Shown here piece after piece: positions 38,747-46,565 of a stretch of 64,000 bases of DNA. A model generated the notes under the pieces. The model did not search any database, had not been told where the DNA came from, and saw only the letters and a list, made by a program, of their open reading frames with translations. Position 1 is the stretch's first letter. Each line of letters opens with the position of its first letter. The position numbers and the translations under genes are program-made. The stretch comes from Actinoplanes sp. NBRC 103695 (GTDB taxonomy: Bacteria; Actinomycetota; Actinomycetes; Mycobacteriales; Micromonosporaceae). Location: contig NZ_BSTL01000021.1 in NCBI RefSeq assembly GCF_030269485.1, positions 62,001-126,000 on the forward strand, read 5' to 3'.

Positions 38747-39650
38747 CCGCACGCAACTGGAGAACGTCGACCTGAACCTGCTCCCGGCGCTGGCCGCGCT
38801 GCTGGACGAGCGGCACATCTCGCGCGCCGCCGAACGCACCGGGCTGAGCCAGTCGGCGATGAGCCGGGCCCTGCAACGGCTGCGCCGCACCCTCGGCGAC
38901 GCCCTGCTGGTCCGTGACCCCGGTGGCTACCGCCTGACCCCGCGCGCCGAGCGCCTCCGCGAGCAGGTCGCCGCGGTGGTCCCCCGGTTGGGTGCGATCT
39001 TCCTCGCCGAGACGTTCGACCCGGCCGCGCTGAGCCAGACCATCCGGCTCAGCGGCAGCGACTACACGGTCGCCGTGCTCGGCATCCCGCTCCAGCGGCG
39101 GCTGCTCACCGAGTCGCCGCAGTCGGTCGTGCGGTTCCACTCCTGGCACGAGAGCACCTTCGAGGAGCTCGGCCGCGGCGGCCTGGACCTGACCTTCTAC
39201 GGCGCCCAGGCGCCCGAGCCGCTGCACAGCACGGCCCTGTTCGAGGACCGGTTCGTCTGCGTCCTCGCCGATACCCATCCGCTGGCCGGCGCCGAGGCGC
39301 TCGACCTGGCCGCCTACCTCACCTGCCGGCACGTGGTCATCGACATCACCGACGGCAGCCAGCCCGCCGTCGACCAGATCCTGGCCGGCCGCGGCACGCC
39401 CCGCGAGGTCGGCTCGACCATCCCGTTCCACGCCGTCGCGCCGCACGCGCTGCCCGGCACCGACCTGGTGCTCACCTTCCCCGAGCGGCTCGCCGCGGTG
39501 TTCGCCGACCTGCCCGGCCTGCGCGTCGTCGCCGCTCCGCCGGAGATCGGCACGATGACCTACCGGATGGCGTGGCACCCCCGGCTGGACTCCGACCCGG
39601 CACACCGCTGGCTGCGCGATTCCGTCCGCACCGTCGCCCGGGATCTGTGA
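38742..39650 (+). CDS. LysR-family transcriptional regulator
   Basis: A 302-residue regulator. The N-terminal winged helix-turn-helix is clear (VDLNLLPALAALLDERHISR; AAERTGLSQSAMSRALQRLR), with the NodD-like VDLNLL signature. The rest is a substrate-binding domain of two Rossmann-like halves. It is divergent from the two-gene SDR operon and an inverted repeat overlaps its start codon. Control of the SDR pair and autoregulation are therefore inferred. The effector is unknown. The phosphatase gene downstream begins 13 bp after its stop and may be partly co-transcribed. Confidence 0.88.
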   Translation: MHRTQLENVDLNLLPALAALLDERHISRAAERTGLSQSAMSRALQRLRRTLGDALLVRDPGGYRLTPRAERLREQVAAVVPRLGAIFLAETFDPAALSQTIRLSGSDYTVAVLGIPLQRRLLTESPQSVVRFHSWHESTFEELGRGGLDLTFYGAQAPEPLHSTALFEDRFVCVLADTHPLAGAEALDLAAYLTCRHVVIDITDGSQPAVDQILAGRGTPREVGSTIPFHAVAPHALPGTDLVLTFPERLAAVFADLPGLRVVAAPPEIGTMTYRMAWHPRLDSDPAHRWLRDSVRTVARDL

Positions 39651-39662
39651 GAACGTGGCCCC

Positions 39663-41444
39663 ATGACCACGGACGACGTCGACGCCGCACTGCGGGCGAC
39701 GGGCCGCCTCGATGCGCTCGGCCGGATCGGGCTGGACGCGGCGGCCGATCCGACGTTCGACCGTTTCGCGCAGATGGTCCGCCATGTGATCGGCGCGCCG
39801 GTCGCCCTGGTGACGCTCGTCGACCCGGAGCGCCAGTTCTTCCCCGGCGCCTGCGGCCTCGGCGACCCGTGGCAGCAGCTCCGGCAGACGCCGCTGTCGC
39901 ACTCGTTCTGCCAGCACGTCGTGGCCACCGCCGAGCCGTTGATCATCACCGACGCCCGGACCGACCCCCGGGTCGCCGGCAACCTCGCGATCGACGATCT
40001 GGGGGTGATCGGTTACGCCGGGATGCCGCTCACCGACGCGGACGGCAATGTGCTCGGGTCGCTGTGCGCCATCGACACCGAGCCTCGCGAGTGGACCTCG
40101 GAGGAACTCGGCCTGCTGTCCGACCTGGCCGCCGCCTGCTCAGACAGCCTGCGGCTGCGCATCGCCACGCGACGCGCCGAGACCGCCGAGCGGATCGCGG
40201 TCGCCGCGCACTCCCGCGCCGGGGCCGCGTACGACCGCAGCCAGCTCCTGCTGCGGGCCAGCGCGGCACTGGCCGACACCACCAGCTTCGACGACGTGCT
40301 CGCCACCCTGCGCCACCTGGCGATCGGCACGCTCGACCCGGCCCACGTCGGCGTCTTCCTGCTCGAGCCGGCCAACGACCAGGCCACCTCGTACGCCGAC
40401 GAGGAACTGCCCGCGGACCTGGCCGACCGGTGGGCCGACCACCACCGCGCCGGCCGGTCCCCCGCGGCGGTCGCGGCCGGCACCGGCGCGCTGGTGCTGC
40501 TCTCCGACCCGGCCGCGGTCAGCGCGGCGGCGCCCGAGGTGGCCGAGACGATGGCGGCCCTCGGCTGGCAGTCCGCGGCGAGCGCTCCGCTGCCCGGCCC
40601 GGGCGGCGCGATCGGGGCACTCACCTTCGCCTGGAAACAGCCGCACGCGCTCGACACCGCCGAGCAGGCCCTGCTGGCCGCCCTCGCCGGCCACGTCGCC
40701 CGGGCGATCGACCGGGCACACGTCTTCGACGACCGCCGCGCCGCCGCCGAAACCCTGCAGAAGGCCCTGCTCACGTCGCCTCCGGCCGTCGACGGCCTCC
40801 GGCTCGCCACCCGGTACGAGGCGGCCCACCACGCGGACTACGTGGGCGGGGACTGGTACGACGTGATCGCCGTCGACCGCACCCGGCTGGCCCTGGTCAT
40901 CGGCGACGTCACCGGTCACAGCGTGGAGGCCGCCGCCGGCATGAGCCAGTACCGCAGCCTGCTCCGCGGCCTGGTCATCGACCGTCACGAGCCGCCCTCC
41001 GCGCTGCTCCGGCGGCTCGAGCGGACCACCCGCGCGCTCGGCGGCCTCGGCATGGCCACCGTGATCCTGGCCTACCTCGACGAGGCCCCGTCCGGCGGTT
41101 ACACCCTGACCTGGTCCAACGCGGGTCACCCGCCGCCGATCCTGCTGCACCCCGGCAGCGAGGCCGAGACCCTGCCCGGCCGCGATCCCCTGCTCGGCGC
41201 GCTGCGCAAGGTGTCCCGCACCAACCACACCCGGGTCCTGCCGGCCGGCGCCCGCCTGCTCCTGCACACCGACGGCCTGATCGAGACCCGCACCCGGCCC
41301 CTGGACGAGGGCTTCGCCGAGCTGCGGCGCCGGCTCACCGCCCACCGGCACGCCGACCTGGAGGAACTCGCGGACCGCCTCCTCGAGCCGGTCGGCGGAC
41401 CGGTCCGGGAGGACGACGCCGCCATCCTCATCGTGGCCACCTGA
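39663..41444 (+). CDS. GAF-GAF-SpoIIE protein phosphatase (PP2C family)
   Basis: A 593-residue cytosolic signalling phosphatase. Residues about 20-165 form a first GAF domain (APVALVTLVDPERQFFPGAC; GNVLGSLCAIDTEPREWTSE), about 200-360 a second degenerate GAF, and about 375-590 a SpoIIE/PP2C domain with the metal-binding motifs GGDWYDVI, LVIGDVTGHSVEAA, TWSNAGHPPPILLHPG and REDDAAILIV. Such enzymes dephosphorylate STAS anti-anti-sigma factors. The nearby MEDS/STAS pair (35198-36904) is a possible partner, 3 kb away. It converges with the histidine kinase gene, the stops being 4 bp apart. Confidence 0.9.
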   Translation: MTTDDVDAALRATGRLDALGRIGLDAAADPTFDRFAQMVRHVIGAPVALVTLVDPERQFFPGACGLGDPWQQLRQTPLSHSFCQHVVATAEPLIITDARTDPRVAGNLAIDDLGVIGYAGMPLTDADGNVLGSLCAIDTEPREWTSEELGLLSDLAAACSDSLRLRIATRRAETAERIAVAAHSRAGAAYDRSQLLLRASAALADTTSFDDVLATLRHLAIGTLDPAHVGVFLLEPANDQATSYADEELPADLADRWADHHRAGRSPAAVAAGTGALVLLSDPAAVSAAAPEVAETMAALGWQSAASAPLPGPGGAIGALTFAWKQPHALDTAEQALLAALAGHVARAIDRAHVFDDRRAAAETLQKALLTSPPAVDGLRLATRYEAAHHADYVGGDWYDVIAVDRTRLALVIGDVTGHSVEAAAGMSQYRSLLRGLVIDRHEPPSALLRRLERTTRALGGLGMATVILAYLDEAPSGGYTLTWSNAGHPPPILLHPGSEAETLPGRDPLLGALRKVSRTNHTRVLPAGARLLLHTDGLIETRTRPLDEGFAELRRRLTAHRHADLEELADRLLEPVGGPVREDDAAILIVAT

Positions 41445-41448
41445 GAGG

Positions 41449-42456
41449 TCAGGCAGCGGGGAGGCGCACCTCGAAGCGGCAGCCGCCGGCGACGTTGCGC
41501 ACGCCGACGCGACCGCCGTGCGCCTCGACCAGCCCGCGCACGATGGCCAGGCCGAGGCCACCACCGGCCGCGGTGGACGGGGTCCGGGCACGCTCGCCGC
41601 GGAACGCCACGTCGAAGACCCGCCCGAGGTCGTCCGCCGGGATGCCACCGCAGCTGTCCGAGACCGCCAGCCACACATCGTCGCGGTCGAGCCCGGCGGC
41701 GATGTGAACGGTCCCGTCGGCCGGCGTGTACCGGACCGAGTTGATCAGCAGGTTGCGGACCACCCGGGCGAGTTCCGGCTCGCCGGCCCGGACCACCGGC
41801 CAGCCGGTCTCCGGCGCGAGAACGGTGATCCGGCGGCTGGCGGCCAGCGGCGCCACCCCGGCGATCGCGTCCGACACCACGTCGTGCAGCGGCACCGCGG
41901 TCGGGATCAGGCGCAGGGCGCCGGCGTTGATCCGGGACAGCTCGAACAGGTCGTCGACGAGCTGCGTCATCCGGCCGGTCTCGACCCGGATCCGCCGGTG
42001 GTACTCGGCGGCGGTGGCCGGATCGGCGACCACGCCGTCCTCCAGCGCCTCGGCCATCGCGCGCAGGCCCGCCAGCGGCGTACGCAGATCGTGCGAGACC
42101 CAGGCGACCAGGTCGCGTCGCCCCGCCTCGAGCCGGCGCTCACGCTCCCGGGCCGCCCGCGCCCACATCGCGGCGGCGGCCAGCCGCCGGCCGAACAGCC
42201 CCCCGACGAGCAGGCTGACCACGGCCGAGGCGGCCACCGTGACGAGCACGACGCGCAGGTCGTGCCCGGACAGGAACATGGCGTACGCGACCACGGCCAC
42301 GCCCGCGACCACGGCGAGGACGGTGACGGCGAGCAGCACCAGGATGTGCACCAGCACGGACCGGCCGCGCAGCAGCCGCAGAACCACGGCGCCGGCCCCG
42401 GCGACCGCGGTGCCGGCCAGCAGCGCGTAGAGGCCGATCAGCAGCATGTCGCCCAT
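41449..42456 (-). CDS. Sensor histidine kinase
   Basis: A 335-residue membrane kinase. Two or three hydrophobic segments (MLLIGLYALLAGTAVAGAGA; VLVHILVLLAVTVLAVVAGV; VVLVTVAASAVVSLLVGGLF) precede a HisKA box with the phospho-acceptor His in AWVSHDLRTPLAGLRAM, followed by the HATPase N box (RNLLINSVRYTP), G1 and G2 motifs (GGGLGLAIVRGLVEAHGG). There is almost no extracytoplasmic domain, so it may sense the membrane itself. ATG 42456 shares a base with the regulator stop (TGATG). It is the last gene of a seven-gene operon, with its response regulator just upstream. Confidence 0.9.
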   Translation of the reverse strand: MGDMLLIGLYALLAGTAVAGAGAVVLRLLRGRSVLVHILVLLAVTVLAVVAGVAVVAYAMFLSGHDLRVVLVTVAASAVVSLLVGGLFGRRLAAAAMWARAARERERRLEAGRRDLVAWVSHDLRTPLAGLRAMAEALEDGVVADPATAAEYHRRIRVETGRMTQLVDDLFELSRINAGALRLIPTAVPLHDVVSDAIAGVAPLAASRRITVLAPETGWPVVRAGEPELARVVRNLLINSVRYTPADGTVHIAAGLDRDDVWLAVSDSCGGIPADDLGRVFDVAFRGERARTPSTAAGGGLGLAIVRGLVEAHGGRVGVRNVAGGCRFEVRLPAA

Positions 42457-43169
42457 CAGACGGCCGCCTCGTAGCGGTAGCCGACGCCCCAGACGGTGAG
42501 GATGCGGGTCGGCGCGGCGGGATCCGGTTCGATCTTCTCGCGCAGCCGCCGCACGTGGACGGTGACCGTGGACTGGTCGCCGAACTGCCAGCCCCACACC
42601 TTGCCGAGCAGATCGGTCCGGGACCAGGCCCGGCCCGGGTTGCGCAGCAGGAAGGCGAGCAGGTCGAACTCGCGTCCGGTCAGAGCCAGCGGCTCACCGG
42701 CCAGGGACGCGGTCCGCCGGGCGGTGTCGGCGGTCAGGGCGCCGTCGGACAGCACCGCCGGCGCGTCCGGGTCGTCGGCCGGGGCGCCGCTGCGGCGCAG
42801 CACCGACCGGATCCGCAGGACGAGCTCGCGCGGCGAGAACGGCTTGGTCACGTAGTCGTCGGCGCCGACCTCCAGGCCGAGCACCCGGTCGGCCTCCTCA
42901 CCGAGCGCGGTCAGCATCACCACCGGCAGCTCCGGATGCTGCCGGCGGACCCGGCGGCACACCTCGATGCCGTCGATGCCCGGCATCATCAGGTCGAGCA
43001 CCACCAGGTCGGGCCGGTGCGCGGCGATCGCGGCCAGGCCGTCGGCGCCGTCCGCGGCCAGCACCACGGCATAGCCGGCCTGTTCCAGATAGCGGCGCAC
43101 GACGTCGCTCACCGTCCGGTCGTCATCGACCACCAGTACCTGATGTCCCACGCACGCCACGCTACCCAT
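42456..43169 (-). CDS. OmpR/PhoB-family response regulator
   Basis: A 237-residue (or 231 from GTG 43151) regulator. The receiver domain shows QVLVVDDDRTV (acidic pocket), the phospho-Asp in DLVVLDLMMPGIDG, MLTALGEEAD and KPFSPRELVLR. The C-terminal winged helix (LTGREFDLLAFLLRNPGRAW; TVTVHVRRLREKIEPDP) is of the OmpR class, which usually binds direct repeats. Such repeats with 21-bp spacing occur upstream of the operon at 46487-46525. It overlaps the small membrane gene by 8 bp and the kinase gene by 1 bp. Confidence 0.92.
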   Translation of the reverse strand: MGSVACVGHQVLVVDDDRTVSDVVRRYLEQAGYAVVLAADGADGLAAIAAHRPDLVVLDLMMPGIDGIEVCRRVRRQHPELPVVMLTALGEEADRVLGLEVGADDYVTKPFSPRELVLRIRSVLRRSGAPADDPDAPAVLSDGALTADTARRTASLAGEPLALTGREFDLLAFLLRNPGRAWSRTDLLGKVWGWQFGDQSTVTVHVRRLREKIEPDPAAPTRILTVWGVGYRYEAAV

Positions 43170-43398
43170 TGCCGGGGCCCGGAGTGCTTTCCGGAGTCTT
43201 ACGGTTCCTCATGCGCGCCACCAGGGTGGTCACCGCCAGCAACGCCGGCATCCACAGCGCGTCGTGGGCGACCAGCACGACGGCGAGGAAGATCAAGACC
43301 CCGGCCAGGCGGATGTCCGGGTCGGTGAGCAGGCCCAGCACGGCGTGGACCAGACCGGCTACGCCGGCCACGATCAGCAGGGTACGCACGCGGGTCAC
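43162..43398 (-). CDS. Small two-helix membrane protein (unknown)
   Basis: A 78-residue protein with two hydrophobic segments (LLIVAGVAGLVHAVLGLLTD and LAGVLIFLAVVLVAHDALWM) and a basic C-terminus. I do not recognise a family. It is defined mainly by context: the GTG start overlaps the oxidoreductase stop (GTGA, 43395-43398) and its end overlaps the response-regulator start by 8 bp, so it is translated within the operon. Residue composition and codon pattern are protein-like. It may be an accessory of the membrane-bound oxidoreductase or of the sensor kinase. Confidence 0.65.
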   Translation of the reverse strand: MTRVRTLLIVAGVAGLVHAVLGLLTDPDIRLAGVLIFLAVVLVAHDALWMPALLAVTTLVARMRNRKTPESTPGPGNG

Positions 43399-44558
43399 GT
43401 CTCCTCCCGTACGGTGATCCGCCCGACCCACTTGGTCTGCAGCACGCCGGGCCGGTTGGGGGCGATGAGCCGGGCGGGGTAACCGTGGTCGGCGTGCAGC
43501 ACCTCGCCACGCAGCCGCAACGCGATCAGGGTCAGCGGGTCGCGGACGTGTTCCGGCGCGACGACCGACGTCCGGTAACGGCCACCGGCCTGCACCGACT
43601 CGACCTCGGCCACCGCCCGGTCCGGGTCGGCGCCGGCCATCGCGACAAGGTCTCGCAGCCGCACGCCGCTCCAGGTCGCGGTGGAACTCCACCCCTCGAC
43701 GCAGGCGATCGGCAGGATGGCGGCATGCTGCGGCAGGGCGTTCAGCGCGGCCAGGTCGAGGCTGAGCTCGCCGCCGGGTCCGGCCAGGATGATCCGGTAC
43801 GCGGGGTCGTCGATCAGTGGCAGCACTCCCGCCGCGGCGGCGGTCTTGTTCACCGGCAGACCCTGCGGGCCGTCGCCCGGGCGGCGGGGTGCGAGCAGCG
43901 CGACCGGGGCGAGCGGCCGCACCGTCTGGCCGGCGGTGAACAGGGTGATCAGCCCGGCGGCCGCGCCCACGCCGAGCAGCAGCCTGCGCCGGTCCTTGGA
44001 CAGCCCCTCCGTCCGCCGTGGCCGCGTGCCGACGTGGATCAGCATCGCACCGATCAGGAGCCAGCCGATCCAGTAGTGAGCGGCGGTGAAGAAGAACGGC
44101 ATCAACCCGTACTTCTGGAAGATGTTGAGGATGCCGCTGACCACCTGGAAGAGGGACGCGGCGACGAGCAGGGCCACCGCGCCGCGCTCGGCGGCGTGCG
44201 CGACCGTCCGCGCCGGCGGCCAGGCGAACAGGCGGGGATAGACCGACCACAGCTTGGCCACGAGCAGCGGCGCCGAGGCGAGACCGGTGATCACGTGCAG
44301 GCCCTGGGTGACCTGGTAGAGGCGTACCGGGCGGGACGGCCACCAGAACCATCCGGGCGGATGCTGGATCACGTGGCTGAGCAGCCCGGTGAGGAAGCAG
44401 ATGCCGAACGCCAGGCCGAGCCACAGCCCGAGGCGGGCGGTCAGGGCGGTGGACCGGCGCCCGGAACGGAAGAAACCGGGCCGCCACGGTCCACGCCGAT
44501 AGCGTTCCGGAGGCGCGGGCAGCGGGGCGAGCCAGTAGCGCCTCAGGCGGGCCTTCAT
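43395..44558 (-). CDS. Cytochrome b-like membrane domain fused to a sulfite-oxidase-like molybdopterin domain
   Basis: A 387-residue membrane oxidoreductase. Residues about 40-230 contain four or five helices with His residues placed for heme (FLTGLLSHVIQHPPGWFWWP; VTQGLHVITGLASAP; FTAAHYWIGWLLIGAMLIHV), like cytochrome b561/DUF4405 domains. Residues about 230-387 form a SUOX-type domain: LPIACVEGWSSTATWSGVRL provides the molybdenum-ligating Cys, and LHADHGYPARLIAPN is typical of the YedY/MsrP-like clade. The fold would pass electrons between a membrane quinone and an outer-face substrate. ATG 44558 overlaps the methyltransferase stop. Reaction unknown; MsrP-like repair is only a possibility. 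Confidence 0.82.
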   Translation of the reverse strand: MKARLRRYWLAPLPAPPERYRRGPWRPGFFRSGRRSTALTARLGLWLGLAFGICFLTGLLSHVIQHPPGWFWWPSRPVRLYQVTQGLHVITGLASAPLLVAKLWSVYPRLFAWPPARTVAHAAERGAVALLVAASLFQVVSGILNIFQKYGLMPFFFTAAHYWIGWLLIGAMLIHVGTRPRRTEGLSKDRRRLLLGVGAAAGLITLFTAGQTVRPLAPVALLAPRRPGDGPQGLPVNKTAAAAGVLPLIDDPAYRIILAGPGGELSLDLAALNALPQHAAILPIACVEGWSSTATWSGVRLRDLVAMAGADPDRAVAEVESVQAGGRYRTSVVAPEHVRDPLTLIALRLRGEVLHADHGYPARLIAPNRPGVLQTKWVGRITVREET

Positions 44559-45190
44559 CGCGGCGTCAGGGTGGCGAACCATCGCCCGGCCTCCGTCCAG
44601 GTCCGCACCACCCGCAGGGCGGACGTCGCCGCCAGGTCGCCCAGGTCGTCGGCGGCCACCGCGGCCCACGCGATCGTGGCCGCCTCGGCGCCGTGGTGCG
44701 CGGTCGCCGGGCCGGCCCAGCTCGGGGTGCCCGGCGGGGCGAGCTCGAGGTGCAGCCGGCCCTTCGCGGCGAGCAGGCTCCGGCAGCGGCGCAGCAGCCG
44801 GGGCGGGTCGCCGCCGATGCCGATGTTGCCGTCCGCGAGAAGCAGATGCGCCCACCGGCCGGTGTCCGGCAGCGGCCCGAAGACGTCCCGTTGCAGGGCC
44901 ACCGCACCGCGGCGGCGGGCCAGGCGGACGGCCGCGGCGCTGACGTCGATGCCGAGGGCGGCCAGGCCGGCGGCGGCCAGCGCGGCGGTCAGGCGGCCCG
45001 GGCCGCAGCCCACGTCCAAGGTCGGCCCGGTGCAGGCGGCGAGCAGGGTCGAGTCGCCCGGAACGTCGTCGCGGCACCACATCGCCGGGTCGAGAACCAC
45101 TCCGCCGCCGGGCCCGTGCACCGCGAACGAGGCCGGGACGTCAGCCTCGGCCCGGCGGAAGACCGCGTCGAAGACGGCCGCCGCGCTCAT
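44555..45190 (-). CDS. Class I SAM-dependent methyltransferase
   Basis: A 211-residue cytosolic methyltransferase. Motif I is TLDVGCGPGRLTAALA, followed by LGIDVSAAAVRLARRRGAV and LLLADGNIGIGGDPPRLL. The GNIGIGGDP block and flanking RRCRSLLAAKGRLHLEL are typical of methyltransferases found next to GT2 and DUF2064 genes in actinobacteria. Both ends overlap neighbouring genes by four bases (ATGA). Its substrate is probably the product of the glycosyltransferases in the same operon, but this is inference. Confidence 0.85.
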   Translation of the reverse strand: MSAAAVFDAVFRRAEADVPASFAVHGPGGGVVLDPAMWCRDDVPGDSTLLAACTGPTLDVGCGPGRLTAALAAAGLAALGIDVSAAAVRLARRRGAVALQRDVFGPLPDTGRWAHLLLADGNIGIGGDPPRLLRRCRSLLAAKGRLHLELAPPGTPSWAGPATAHHGAEAATIAWAAVAADDLGDLAATSALRVVRTWTEAGRWFATLTPR

Positions 45191-45795
45191 CCGGCGGCCG
45201 CCACGGCCCGGGCGAACCGGCTGTGCGGCGGGCAGGCCGCGGCGACCTCGAGCGCGTCGCCGGCCGTGTCCACATCGCGCAGCACCGGCAGCGTGACGAC
45301 GCTCAAACCCTTGTGCAGCAACGCTTCCAACGTCAGGGCACCGGTCTCCGGGGTGGACGTCGGTATGTCGCGCAGCACGTCGGCGTACGCCTCGCGCCGC
45401 AGGCCCAGCGCCCACCAGCCACCGTCCGCGGCCGGGCCGAACACCGCATCCGCCCGGGTCAGCGCCCGCAGGGCCCGGTCGAGGTGCGCGGCGGTCAGCT
45501 GGGGGGTGTCCATGCCGACCAGCACGGCCGGCGCCTCGGCGAACGCGTCGGCCAGCCGCTCCCCCAGCGGCCCACCGCTTTGCGGGCGCGTGATCCAGCC
45601 CGGCGGCGGCGGGTAATCGCCGTCGATCACGAGCACCCGTTCGGTGGCGGCCGACTCGCCGACCACGTCGAGGGTGTCGGCCAGCGCCGCGGCCGCCAGC
45701 CCGGCCGCCTGCTCCGGCGTCCACGGTGGACAGAGACGGGTCTTCACCCGGCCCGGCACCGGAGCTTTCGCCATGACAAGCACCCGGCCGGTCAT
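45187..45795 (-). CDS. DUF2064 (TIGR04282) nucleotidyl/glycosyltransferase-like protein
   Basis: A 202-residue cytosolic protein with a nucleotide-diphospho-sugar transferase fold, related to CofC. VLVMAKAPVPGRVKTRLCPP is the hallmark N-terminus (NTP/sugar-nucleotide loop), LVGMDTPQLTAAHLDRALRA the DTP motif equivalent to DxD, and FGPAADGGWWALGLR the DGG motif. TSTPETGALTLEALLHKGLS follows the family pattern. It is co-translated with a GT2 enzyme upstream and a methyltransferase downstream through 4-bp overlaps. The activated substrate is unknown. Confidence 0.87.
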   Translation of the reverse strand: MTGRVLVMAKAPVPGRVKTRLCPPWTPEQAAGLAAAALADTLDVVGESAATERVLVIDGDYPPPPGWITRPQSGGPLGERLADAFAEAPAVLVGMDTPQLTAAHLDRALRALTRADAVFGPAADGGWWALGLRREAYADVLRDIPTSTPETGALTLEALLHKGLSVVTLPVLRDVDTAGDALEVAAACPPHSRFARAVAAAG

Positions 45796-46451
45796 CGGGC
45801 CAGCACCGCGCTCATGTCCCGCACCGCGCGAACCGTGCCGCGCACCGTCCCGGTCACCTTGGAGCGGGTGCCGGCCGCGCGGTCGTGGTAGTCGACGTCC
45901 ACCTCGACCACCGGCCACCCGGCCCGGCCGACGGCGATCAGCAACTCCAGCGGATAGCCGAAGCGGCGGTCGCGCAGATCCAGGGCGAGCAGGTCGTCAC
46001 GGCGGAAAGCACGCATCGCGCCGATGTCGTGCACCGGCAGTCCGGCGGTCCGGCGCAGTCGCCACGCCAGCGCCGCGTTGGCCATCCGCGCGTGCGCCGG
46101 CCACACGCCCCGGGCCACCGGCCGGCGCCGTCCCACGGCGAGCCGGGCCTCACCCCGCCGCACCGGGCCGGCCACCCGGACCAGCTGCGCCGGGTCGAAC
46201 GAGCCGTCGGCGTCCATCACGCAGACCACGCCGTCGTCCGGGTCGGCCGCCACGATCCCGGCGTGCACGGCGGCGCCGTAGCCCGGCTCGGCCACCGCGA
46301 TCACCACCGCGCCGTACGCGCGGGCCACCTCGGCCGTGCCGTCGGTCGAGCCGTTGTCCACCACGATCGGCCGATAGCCGCGCGGCATCCCGCTCAGCAG
46401 GCCGGGCAGGGCACGAGCCTCGTCCCGGCAGGGCAGCACCACATCGCTCAT
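45792..46451 (-). CDS. GT2-family glycosyltransferase
   Basis: A 219-residue cytosolic or membrane-associated glycosyltransferase of the GT-A fold. DVVLPCRDEARALPGLL starts the nucleotide-sugar-binding region, IVVDNGSTDGTAEVARAYGA follows, and VCVMDADGSFDPAQL gives the DxD metal motif. There is no trailing membrane helix, unlike dolichol-phosphate mannosyltransferases with anchors. It is the first gene of the seven-gene operon; ATG 46451 faces the divergent epimerase gene across 114 bp containing 18-bp direct repeats. The acceptor may be a polyprenyl phosphate, but that is not shown. Confidence 0.87.
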   Translation of the reverse strand: MSDVVLPCRDEARALPGLLSGMPRGYRPIVVDNGSTDGTAEVARAYGAVVIAVAEPGYGAAVHAGIVAADPDDGVVCVMDADGSFDPAQLVRVAGPVRRGEARLAVGRRRPVARGVWPAHARMANAALAWRLRRTAGLPVHDIGAMRAFRRDDLLALDLRDRRFGYPLELLIAVGRAGWPVVEVDVDYHDRAAGTRSKVTGTVRGTVRAVRDMSAVLAR

Positions 46452-46486
46452 GCCCCGGAAAGTTAATGGCAGTAACGCCGGAAAGG

Positions 46487-46525
46487 CCTTACGCGGAAAT
46501 GACGAACCCTTACCGAATGATGACG
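46487..46525. promoter_or_regulatory. Pair of 18-bp direct repeats upstream of the GT2 operon
   Basis: CCTTACGCGGAAATGACG (46487-46504) and CCTTACCGAATGATGACG (46508-46525) match at both ends (CCTTAC, ATGACG) and are spaced by 21 bp, two helical turns. Direct repeats at this spacing are typical binding sites of OmpR-family response regulators; the operon itself encodes one. They also lie upstream of the epimerase gene on the other strand. Confidence 0.5.
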
Positions 46526-46565
46526 TCCGCTGTTTCCGCCCCTCCGCGCTCCTACTGTCGGCACC

